Source: UBA9642 sp964545585 (GTDB lineage: Archaea; Nanobdellota; Nanobdellia; Woesearchaeales; UBA9642). Taken from it: DNA of 56,623 nucleotides. This document shows, one piece after another, positions 49,733 to 56,623 of the stretch. Position 1 is the stretch's first letter; every line of letters begins with the position of its first letter. The stretch covers positions 1 through 56,623 of the forward strand of contig CAZJFT010000002.1 in NCBI GenBank assembly GCA_964545585.1, in the 5' to 3' direction. Made by a program: the position numbers and the translations under genes. Below the pieces are notes generated by a model. It was not told the DNA's origin. It worked only from the letters and a program-made list of their open reading frames with translations, and made no database searches.

Positions 49733-50992
49733 TCAATTGTTGATTATCAATGTCGGCTTGTCTGTTATCTGATGCTTTTTCTTCATCTCATAAAGCATGT
49801 TCCGGTCTTGCAATATCGTCTTTATACGTATTATGATATCATTCATTATGTTCATGAAATTTATGTATGACTCGTATGGCGTTTCGTATGGACTGAAATA
49901 CTTGTGCACGTCTCCATCGTTGAAGTATTTTGTGCACATATAATAGAAATGATCTGAAGTGGTCAATTTCCTCCAATCCTCTAGAAGCCTCTTGTCGTTT
50001 ATCTCCTTAACATGTTTCTCCAGCATATATATTTCATTCAATGCCGAATCCTGCATGCTATTGCCTCTCCATGCGCTCAAATCTCGCTCGACATCTGCCC
50101 AGCTCATGAAATTATGTATGTCGAGCTCTGCAACCGGTTCATAATCCGCAAGTTCTGATGGTGTCAAGAATTTGGTGTGCGGATTCTTGAACAATTGCTC
50201 CGGAAGATGGCTTAAGAACCTGAATATCCCCGTATCTTCCCATTGGTGCTCGCCGAATGTCTCATAATCCATGAATAGGTTCACTGAATGCCCAGCATTG
50301 TTATGTATCCAATGCGCAAACTTCTCCGCAGTCAATGGATGATCCTTCCAAGATTTCTGTCCGAACCTGAATGCGACGTCATCGCTCAGCTTATAGTTCT
50401 TCAGCAATAGTTTTATGTTCCCTGCAGTCTTTGCTGTATACACATAATTAGGACTCCTCCAATCAAGAACATGGTCTGCCCCTTCTGCAAGTATCGCCTT
50501 ATAACCCATGTCCTGTACGGTGTTTGCAAGCTCATTGTTGAATATCAATTCTGTATTCCTGAAAACCTTCGGCTCCTGACCGAATAATTCTTTTATCATC
50601 TCTGCATGAAGTTTTACCTGCTCTTTGAACTCATGTTTGCTGTACAGATATGACAATGAATGATAATATGTCTCCGAAAGGAATTCCACATTCCCCGTAT
50701 CTGCAAGCTTTTGGAAACTATGCAATGTCTCTGGACTGTATTTCTTGAATTGTTCTAGCGCAGTCCCTGTTATACTGTATGATATCTTGAACTGCCTGTC
50801 TTTGTTCTTGTACTTGTTTATCAATTCGAGCATTAGTTTGTTTGTCGGCAGATAGCATTTCTTTGCTACCTTATGCAATATTTCCATATTCTTGTGCTCA
50901 TCAAAATAGTTAGAATTATGTCCTACATCGAATATCCTATATCTTGCCATTCTGTATGGTTGATGCACCTGGAAATAAAAGCATACGTTCAT
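49733..50992 (-). CDS. GH57 glycoside hydrolase (alpha-amylase-like)
   Basis: A protein of 419 residues. The start MNVCFYFQVHQPYRMA contains the GH57 HQP motif. The likely nucleophile Glu is in RNTELIFNNE and the acid/base Asp in MDYETFGEHQW. GH57 enzymes cleave or transfer alpha-glucans, and some act as branching enzymes. An ATG at 51010 is in frame, but AGGTGAG 8 nt before 50992 decides the start. It follows the GT4 gene by 11 nt. Confidence 0.93.
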   Translation of the reverse strand: MNVCFYFQVHQPYRMARYRIFDVGHNSNYFDEHKNMEILHKVAKKCYLPTNKLMLELINKYKNKDRQFKISYSITGTALEQFKKYSPETLHSFQKLADTGNVEFLSETYYHSLSYLYSKHEFKEQVKLHAEMIKELFGQEPKVFRNTELIFNNELANTVQDMGYKAILAEGADHVLDWRSPNYVYTAKTAGNIKLLLKNYKLSDDVAFRFGQKSWKDHPLTAEKFAHWIHNNAGHSVNLFMDYETFGEHQWEDTGIFRFLSHLPEQLFKNPHTKFLTPSELADYEPVAELDIHNFMSWADVERDLSAWRGNSMQDSALNEIYMLEKHVKEINDKRLLEDWRKLTTSDHFYYMCTKYFNDGDVHKYFSPYETPYESYINFMNIMNDIIIRIKTILQDRNMLYEMKKKHQITDKPTLIINN

Positions 50993-51003
50993 TTTATTCT
51001 CAC

Positions 51004-52299
51004 CTACCAATGTCCTCCATGTCTCACTTTTACAGCCAAAGGCATCAATCTATGGTATAGGTCTATGCATTTCTGTGCCGGGACGTCCCATGTCAATGTT
51101 TTTGCTTCCTGATATCCTCTGTTTGTCAGTTCTATATGTAATGGACTGTAATTGAGCAGTGCAAGTATCTTGTTCGCCATCTCATCAGTGTCCCAGAAAT
51201 CTACTTTTAGTGTGTGATTTAGCACTTCTGAAACTCCTGACTGTTTGCTCACTATTGTCGGCGTACGTTTCATCATTGCCTCTAATGGCACTACACCGAA
51301 TGGCTCTGATACTGATGGCATAACGAATACGTCCGCCATCGAATAGAATTTTTCAGCATCCTCTCTAGTATAGAATCCGTGGAATATGAATTTGTCCGCT
51401 ATACCTAAGTGTGCCGCAAGGTCTATCATCCTGTTCAGCATGTCTCCTGACCCTGCCATTATGAATTTGACATCATCCCTATACTCGCACACCTTCTTTG
51501 CTGCATGTACAAAATACTCGGGCCCTTTCTGCAGCGTCACCCTTCCTGCAAACAGGACTATCTTGTTGTATTTCTTGATGTCTGAGATGTAATCCATGCC
51601 TTCATCCATCTCAATGTTCGCGTTGTGTACGACAAATATTTTTTCTGCAGGTATCCCATAATGGGATATGCACATGTTCTTTATAAGATTACTGACGACA
51701 ATGATGCCGTCTGCTTTCTGCATCCCTAATTTTTCAATCTCATATAGCTGTTGGTTCACCCCTGCACCGCCTGATTTGTTGAACTCCGTTATATGCACAT
51801 GAACAACTAATGGCTTTCCGGTCAATTCCTTCAAGGCTATTGCTGCAGGGAATGTTGTCCAGTCATGTGCATGTATTATGTCGAAATCCTCTTCCATGGC
51901 TAGCAGTTTTACTTTCTCTGCAAACCTATAGACCTCTTGGAGAAGATTCGCGCCATATAGCTTGAACGTGTTATCCTTGCCTACTGTTGAGTCTCCTTCT
52001 TTCATACCTAATTGTTTGAGCTCCAATTGTTTAAGCTGTTGCATATACTCTTCTGGACTCATGTATGCACTAAGAAGCGAGCTTATCTTTCTCACTTGTA
52101 TCCTTGAATTAGGTATGAGGTTGTCTGCTGCAAGAAGCCTTACATGACCAGAATGCAGATCTTTAGGACCATATGGCATGACATATGTCACTTGTATATC
52201 ATTTCTTTTAGAAAAAGCCTTTGTCAATTCATAGCAGACCATCCCTACCCCGCCTGCGAAGAATGGAGGGAACTCCCAGCCTAGCATAAGTACTTTCAA
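51004..52299 (-). CDS. GT4-type glycosyltransferase, glycogen/starch synthase-like
   Basis: A GT-B enzyme of 431 residues. The N-terminal domain begins MKVLMLGWEFPPFFAGGVGM with the donor-loop Gly-rich segment. LFAGRVTLQKGPEYFVHAA and SVSEPFGVVPLEAMMKRTP form the C-terminal nucleotide-sugar site. It resembles archaeal synthases found beside GH57 amylases. With GH57 it may make or remodel alpha-glucan. It is the first gene of that pair; the promoter lies in the AT-rich region upstream. Confidence 0.9.
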   Translation of the reverse strand: MKVLMLGWEFPPFFAGGVGMVCYELTKAFSKRNDIQVTYVMPYGPKDLHSGHVRLLAADNLIPNSRIQVRKISSLLSAYMSPEEYMQQLKQLELKQLGMKEGDSTVGKDNTFKLYGANLLQEVYRFAEKVKLLAMEEDFDIIHAHDWTTFPAAIALKELTGKPLVVHVHITEFNKSGGAGVNQQLYEIEKLGMQKADGIIVVSNLIKNMCISHYGIPAEKIFVVHNANIEMDEGMDYISDIKKYNKIVLFAGRVTLQKGPEYFVHAAKKVCEYRDDVKFIMAGSGDMLNRMIDLAAHLGIADKFIFHGFYTREDAEKFYSMADVFVMPSVSEPFGVVPLEAMMKRTPTIVSKQSGVSEVLNHTLKVDFWDTDEMANKILALLNYSPLHIELTNRGYQEAKTLTWDVPAQKCIDLYHRLMPLAVKVRHGGHW

Positions 52300-52748
52300 A
52301 AAATCACCTCAAGGATCGTTTGAGAACATGAACAACCATAATTTTTTCTAGCGTCCATATTTCATTCATACCCTCTTTTTTTATAGTAAATTTTTATAGC
52401 AACACACATATAATGAAAACTATAATGCCAATATGGCCATAAATATATTTAATAAGGCCTATTACACCAATCACCATCAGTTTTTAAATTACTCGCACTA
52501 GTAGTATAAAAATGTTGTGTTTTTTTTATCTTTTTTTTGGTTATTTTTATTGAAATTTTGATGTTTTTTGAGGATTTTTCTTGCTTTAATTAAAATATTT
52601 TTTGTGCTCATTTTTAAGAAATTCACGCACAAAAAAACATATTAAAAAAAATAATTATTAAATAATTTAAGTTTTAACTTTAATAATTAATTTAAAGAAT
52701 AAATAAAAAATGATAAACTTTTTATAGTAGTCACAACAATAACAAAAG
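52300..52748. other. 449-nt AT-rich intergenic region
   Basis: It separates the divergent GT4 and ArsR-like genes. It contains many T-runs (52510-52620) and TATA-like sequences near 52385, 52440 and 52700. No ORF of useful length with a credible start, no tRNA fold and no clear repeat was seen. Confidence 0.6.
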
Positions 52749-53417
52749 ATGCAAGAGATACCGGACATCTTCAACAACAACAGGTGGGCGATTCTTAAAG
52801 AGCTGTCCAAAGGAGAACAGTCCGCGACTGATTTGGCAGAAACGCTCAAAACAAGCGTATCAAACATAACACAGCAGCTTAAACTGTTAGAAGCGTACAA
52901 TATAATCATTAAACGGAAGTCTGATGAGAAGGCTGTAGGAAAGCCGAAGACAATATATAAGATAAAAGATGAATTCGTATATGCAGCTATGCTCAAGAAC
53001 GGGAGGGCAGAGAAGAGGTTGTTCAAGCTTGAAGGGTTCAATGGGTTCATCCATAATATGATATTCACGACTGGCCCTGATGATTCATTCTACATACTTA
53101 AATTCATGCTTAAGCATGAAGAGGTCCTTAAGAGATGCAAAGCATTCGGATTCATAAGATCGACAAGAGACGCTGTCGAATTGTTCATCCTTACAGAACA
53201 CGTTGACGATATAAGGGCAAGGTTCAGCAATCTTTTCATAGAAGATATGAATGGAAAGACGAAGAAGATAATCAATTGGACACATAATGAATGGGAGATA
53301 AATGATGGATTCAACAGGAAAGACAAGTATTTCCTAGACATGCTCTGGAACGTCCAGATATTGTATGATCCTAATAAGATACTTGAAAAGGCTGTCGAGC
53401 GGAGAAAGGCTATATGA
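52749..53417 (+). CDS. ArsR-type winged-helix transcriptional regulator
   Basis: A protein of 222 residues. Residues 1-75 form a winged helix (RWAILKELSKGEQSATDLAE, TSVSNITQQLKLLEAYNII). The C-terminal about 140 residues are mixed alpha/beta with no Cys metal site and no recognised family, possibly a ligand or partner domain. The stop overlaps the next start (ATGA at 53414-53417), so it is coupled to the zinc-knuckle gene downstream. Confidence 0.8.
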   Translation: MQEIPDIFNNNRWAILKELSKGEQSATDLAETLKTSVSNITQQLKLLEAYNIIIKRKSDEKAVGKPKTIYKIKDEFVYAAMLKNGRAEKRLFKLEGFNGFIHNMIFTTGPDDSFYILKFMLKHEEVLKRCKAFGFIRSTRDAVELFILTEHVDDIRARFSNLFIEDMNGKTKKIINWTHNEWEINDGFNRKDKYFLDMLWNVQILYDPNKILEKAVERRKAI

Positions 53418-53725
53418 ACTACGTAGACATACTTGATAAATTGGAAGAGCATGACCTTGAATTGTTCGAGAAAGACTTGAAAGAGGGATATGTACAGAAG
53501 TATGTTGAGCGGAAAAAGGAGTTCTTCAAAGTCAAAGATAAGTCTTGTCCGGTATGCGGTAATGGCGTAAAAGAGGATTGTTTTGTGCTTATATGGGGTG
53601 AGCCGAGCATAAGAAAAAAGGCACACTTCTGCGGCACCGATTGCCTTAATTATTTCTTGGAGCATTTCATACAGAAAAAAATAAAAACAGGCAAAGAAAC
53701 CGCTAAGGGCAGGATAAGAGATTAA
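53414..53725 (+). CDS. Zinc-binding small protein
   Basis: A protein of 103 residues. A central metal site is suggested by CPVCGNGV and HFCGTDCLNYF (treble-clef or FCS-like). It is flanked by charged helices (KLEEHDLELFEKDLKEGYVQ; basic tail KTGKETAKGRIRD). It may bind the upstream regulator or nucleic acids. Translationally coupled to the ArsR-type gene. Confidence 0.7.
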   Translation: MNYVDILDKLEEHDLELFEKDLKEGYVQKYVERKKEFFKVKDKSCPVCGNGVKEDCFVLIWGEPSIRKKAHFCGTDCLNYFLEHFIQKKIKTGKETAKGRIRD

Positions 53726-53738
53726 TAGAGTGATGTAT

Positions 53739-53957
53739 ATGCCATTAAGAGAATTAAGATCAATATATGAGAAAAGAAAGGCGAATCTTGTTGAGCTTCT
53801 AGAGAAAAATCCAAGACTTGACCCCGCAAGACAGCACCAGATATATGGAGCAATATGCGAGATTGACATACTGCTAAAGACGATTGAGCATCTGAGGGAC
53901 CAGGAGATAAATGATAATTACAAGCTTGATAGAAAGGCAAAACGTATAAATGATTAG
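53739..53957 (+). CDS. Stand-alone MPLR-type helical domain, 72 aa
   Basis: Begins MPLRELRSIYEKRKANLVEL and contains HLRDQEINDN. It aligns along its length with the first about 70 residues of the next gene (MPLRQLKSLYEKRQQTLNAL..., FRDQEIEDN). The start at 53739 (third in-frame start after GTG 53730 and ATG 53733) is set by that match. It is a helical hairpin of unknown function, third gene of the operon, and probably arose by duplication. Confidence 0.75.
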   Translation: MPLRELRSIYEKRKANLVELLEKNPRLDPARQHQIYGAICEIDILLKTIEHLRDQEINDNYKLDRKAKRIND

Positions 53958-53998
53958 ATATTCCTAAAACATGAATAAATGAGAAAAAAGGTGCCGAT

Positions 53999-54775
53999 AT
54001 GCCATTAAGACAATTGAAATCATTATATGAGAAGAGGCAGCAGACATTGAATGCGCTGCTTAAGGACAGGAAGATAACCTCTAAGAGGAGAGATGAGATA
54101 CATGGCGCGTTGGCCGAGATAGATAGTTTCTTGAAGGCAATAGATACTTTCAGAGATCAAGAGATCGAGGATAATAGGAAGCTTGATGAAAAGACCAATC
54201 TTGATGTGAGCAAGAGCATATTCAAGAGCATCCATGAGAAGATGAAGTCAAGGTTCGATTCGAGCCAGACAAGGAAGAATCTTGTGCTGTTGTTTCTGAA
54301 GAAGACTGAGACAACAATCAGGTATGAGTTCTATGCGAAACTTGCGAAGAATGAGGGTTATGAGAGCATAGCGCATGTCTTCAAGGAATTCTCTGAGAAT
54401 GAAAAAGAGCATGCACGTATCCTTTTCAAGTATCTCGGATGGGATATGAAGACTAAGAACAATATAATGGAAGCTGCAGACATAGAGCGACAATGCCATT
54501 CGAAGATGTATGATGAGTTCGAGGACACGGCGATGAAGGAACGTTTCAAGGATATTGCAGAATTCATCAAGGAACTATCAGAGATAGAGGCAGAGCATGA
54601 GAAGAAATTCTTGAGATTGATGAAGATTATGCATGACAACAAGGTATTCAATGCAGACATGATTGTCAGGTGGAGATGCAGGAACTGCGGCTATGTATCA
54701 GATGCAAAGGAAGCCCCAAAAAAGTGCAAGGTCTGCAAGAAGACGCAGGCATTCTTCGAAGTGCATAAGGAATAA
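53999..54775 (+). CDS. Rubrerythrin with N-terminal MPLR helical domain
   Basis: A protein of 258 residues. Residues 1-72 duplicate the preceding protein. Residues 85-215 are a diiron four-helix bundle (TTIRYEFYAKLA, SENEKEHARILFKYL, HSKMYDEFEDTA, SEIEAEHEKKFLR) with the expected Glu/His ligands. Residues 226-258 are a rubredoxin-like knuckle (CRNCGYVSDAKEAPKKCKVC). Rubrerythrins reduce H2O2 using reduced rubredoxin or ferredoxin. GGTG precedes the ATG. A plausible partner of the redox locus at 24-29 kb. Confidence 0.9.
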   Translation: MPLRQLKSLYEKRQQTLNALLKDRKITSKRRDEIHGALAEIDSFLKAIDTFRDQEIEDNRKLDEKTNLDVSKSIFKSIHEKMKSRFDSSQTRKNLVLLFLKKTETTIRYEFYAKLAKNEGYESIAHVFKEFSENEKEHARILFKYLGWDMKTKNNIMEAADIERQCHSKMYDEFEDTAMKERFKDIAEFIKELSEIEAEHEKKFLRLMKIMHDNKVFNADMIVRWRCRNCGYVSDAKEAPKKCKVCKKTQAFFEVHKE

Positions 54776-54799
54776 TCTATCTAATAAAATATTATTATT

Positions 54800-56353
54800 C
54801 TAATTTCCTTTTATTTCTTCCCAATTCATCCTTCCATGGAGCAGTTCTCTTAGAATATGTCTTAAATGCTCTTTATGTATCCTTTTCTGCCCTTCACTGT
54901 CTCGATCACGTATCGTCACAGTAGAATCCTTAAGCGTATCATAATCAATAGTTATGCAGTATGGCGTCCCTGATTCATCTTCTCGAAGATAACGCTTGCC
55001 TATTGATCCAGAGATGTCGTATCTTGATGTGAATTCTTTTTCTAGATCTTCAAATATCTTCTGTGCCTCTTCTGCAAGGCCGTCTTTCTTCACTAGAGGG
55101 AACACTGCAACTTTAACTGGCGCCATGTGCGGAGGTATCTTGAACTTTGTCTTTCCTTCTTTCTCTGCGATTCTTTCATAAAACATGTCAAGCAATGCGA
55201 ATGTCGGCCTGTCGCTGCCGAATGCTATCTCTATTATGTTAGGGATCTCTTTCTTCTCTTGAGCGTTTGATTGCTCATTGAATGCTACAAGCTCCTTTCC
55301 TGATTTGTTTGCATGCTGTTTCAGGTCATAATCTGTCCTGTCATGCACTCCGCAGACTTCAAACCATCCGAAGCTCTTCAGTTTCAACTCTATGTCCCAT
55401 GCATCGTCTGCATAGAATGCCTTCTCATCAGGGTAATGTTGCCGTAATCGTATCTTATCTTCTGGTATGCCTATCTTCCTGAATAAGTTATAGGCAATAT
55501 ATACTGCCCACGCGTATGCCTTGTTCTTAAAGTGTCCTTGCTCGAGTGCTTCATGGACCCTGATTTTTATCGGATTCTCATCCTTCTCTTGCAATTGCCA
55601 CGGCCATAATGGGATTGTTTCATGCTCTACTTCAATGTATCTCTCGAAATCATTTTTTTGGTCTTTGAACAGGAATATCTGCGCTTCTGCCTGTGTGAAT
55701 TCTCTGCTTCTCAAAACATGCTGTCTTGGAGAAATCTCGTTCCTGTATGCTTTCCCTATCTGGAACACTGCATATGGCAGTTTTTTCCTGAAGAATTCTG
55801 TGTATCTTATGAATGGGAGGTATGTTGTCGTCGCTGTTTCTGGCCTATTGTATGCTTCAGTATTCAAGCCGATTGTTGTCTTCATCATCAATGTATGTTT
55901 CTTTATTTCACGATTGAAATCGCCTTTGCAGCTCGGACATCTTATCTTGTTTTTATCCATGAATTCCAACAATTCTTCATCTGTCTTATGATCAAAATTC
56001 TCGTCGGGAAATAGTTCTGAGAAAAGATTATCTGCCCTGAAGTTTGATTTGCATTTGCTGCACGTTATTACAGGGTCTGTGAATCCACCTAGATGCCCTG
56101 ATGCCTCCCATACTTCTTTCTGCATCACTGTCGGGCATTCGACTTCCCAGAATCCATTCTTTGTGTAAAGTTTCCGTATCTCATTCTCTACATTGTTTTT
56201 CAAGAGTTTCCCGAGGGGCGCATACGTATAGAATCCTGCAAGCCCGCCGTATATCTCTGGCTCTGGACCCCATATGAATCCTTTCTGCTGCATGAAACTT
56301 ATAAGCTCGTCATAGTATTGTTTCGATGATTTTATGTCTTTATTGTCAGCCAT
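54800..56353 (-). CDS. glyS: Glycyl-tRNA synthetase, dimeric archaeal/eukaryotic type
   Basis: A class II synthetase of 517 residues. The opening GPEPEIYGGLAGFYTYAPLG and the zinc-like CSKC/CPSC pairs in the insertion are typical. Motif 2 is seen in FRKKLPYAVFQIGKAYRNEI and the C-terminal anticodon domain in PHMAPVKVAVFPLV. Charges tRNA-Gly, one species of which is encoded at 13999-14089. It converges with the rubrerythrin gene. Confidence 0.97.
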   Translation of the reverse strand: MADNKDIKSSKQYYDELISFMQQKGFIWGPEPEIYGGLAGFYTYAPLGKLLKNNVENEIRKLYTKNGFWEVECPTVMQKEVWEASGHLGGFTDPVITCSKCKSNFRADNLFSELFPDENFDHKTDEELLEFMDKNKIRCPSCKGDFNREIKKHTLMMKTTIGLNTEAYNRPETATTTYLPFIRYTEFFRKKLPYAVFQIGKAYRNEISPRQHVLRSREFTQAEAQIFLFKDQKNDFERYIEVEHETIPLWPWQLQEKDENPIKIRVHEALEQGHFKNKAYAWAVYIAYNLFRKIGIPEDKIRLRQHYPDEKAFYADDAWDIELKLKSFGWFEVCGVHDRTDYDLKQHANKSGKELVAFNEQSNAQEKKEIPNIIEIAFGSDRPTFALLDMFYERIAEKEGKTKFKIPPHMAPVKVAVFPLVKKDGLAEEAQKIFEDLEKEFTSRYDISGSIGKRYLREDESGTPYCITIDYDTLKDSTVTIRDRDSEGQKRIHKEHLRHILRELLHGRMNWEEIKGN

Positions 56354-56423
56354 TTTTCTTATCTTCCATTTTATTCTTTTTCAGATTAATGAATTATTTA
56401 AAAAGTTATCACTTAATTTTTTA

Positions 56424-56623
56424 TCATTTATTCACTGCATACATTATGTGCTGGACTTCACTGCCCCAGCTGAATTCTCCTTTTTTCTTCTCTATCTTAT
56501 GGATTTTTATCTCTCCAAGCGATACTCCTTTCTTAAGATGGTAATATATCAGCCTCATCGATACTTTATGATGATGCTTTATGTACTCTTGATAGAGTTG
56601 ATACCCGTGCATAGGTCCTTCTT
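56424..56623 (-). CDS. Partial gene, winged-helix-like protein, cut by window edge
   Basis: The frame is open to the last base of the window (…EGP-MHGYQLYQEYIKHHHKVS). The visible 65 residues look like the end of a PadR-like or related helix-turn-helix (GYQLYQEYIK, SMRLIYYHLKKGVSLG) followed by a beta-wing (KKKGEFSWGSEVQHIMYAV). An ATG at 56612 exists, but the frame and the HGYQLYQ context favour a longer protein. Confidence 0.5.
   Translation of the reverse strand, partial: EGPMHGYQLYQEYIKHHHKVSMRLIYYHLKKGVSLGEIKIHKIEKKKGEFSWGSEVQHIMYAVNK

Noticed and set aside
53090..53869. 259-aa minus-strand frame across the ArsR-type operon
   Set aside because: Shadow of three overlapping real genes; hydrophobic composition is the complement of Lys/Glu-rich coding.

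Overview
The window reads as a chromosomal segment of an AT-rich archaeon, most likely a DPANN-type lineage (Woesearchaeota/Pacearchaeota-like). I infer this from archaeal L1-L10-L12 ribosomal genes, diphthine synthase, archaeal-type GluRS and GlyRS, a bacterial-type DnaK/DnaJ/GrpE set, tRNA genes with archaeal introns, many short proteins found mainly in such genomes, and TATA boxes (often TTTATAAA) about 25 nt before start codons. Two start modes coexist: leaderless starts with a TATA box about 25 nt upstream, and starts led by GGAGG or GAGGTG. No taxonomic search was possible.

Layout. 1-1.45 kb: 3' part of a secreted multidomain protein with strongly A-biased codons. 1.5-5.8 kb: heat-shock cluster on the minus strand (grpE, a 96-aa protein, DUF3467, dnaK, dnaJ). 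6-10 kb: zinc ribbon, DphB, a coiled-coil protein, and L1, L10 and P1/L12. 10-20 kb: membrane proteins, a membrane-anchored lipase, tRNA-Ser(CGA) with two introns, tRNA-Gly(CCC) with one, a rubrerythrin-VIT transporter, a PAP2 protein and a P2-type cation ATPase. 19.7-23.9 kb: accessory-looking stretch with an Lrp-like regulator, a micro-operon of three tiny overlapping ORFs, two SLT-type lytic transglycosylase-like secreted proteins and an OmpR-type DNA-binding protein. 24.1-28.9 kb: an unusual redox locus in which a flavodiiron protein is fused to the gamma and alpha parts of a 2-oxoacid:ferredoxin oxidoreductase, the beta subunit is fused to an FNR-type reductase, and a [2Fe-2S] ferredoxin lies convergently next to them. 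29-40 kb: HAD, HIT and CysQ enzymes, tRNAs (Lys, Ser-UGA, intron-bearing CAU, Ala), GluRS, a 57-aa histone-fold protein, a Q-rich coiled-coil protein and SerRS. 40.8-43.6 kb: a K+-channel-like protein divergent from a Kef-type antiporter. 43.7-52.3 kb: glycogen cluster (debranching enzyme, nucleotidyltransferase, GT3 synthase, two DUF5752-like proteins, GH57, GT4). 52.7-54.8 kb: a regulator operon ending in a rubrerythrin fusion. 54.8-56.6 kb: GlyRS and a partial gene.

How it fits together. The flavodiiron-OFOR fusion, rubrerythrin, rubrerythrin-VIT and ferredoxin suggest an anaerobe or microaerophile that removes O2, NO or peroxide using electrons from 2-oxoacids. The glycogen genes supply a storage polymer. 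All seven tRNAs lie on the minus strand and six have C34 anticodons. Three of them share one palindromic TATA box with a divergent protein gene. The most interesting items are the OFOR/flavodiiron fusions, the two-intron tRNA-Ser, a 43-nt double-hairpin element abutting two unrelated stop codons, the shared tRNA/CDS promoters, and the micro-operon.
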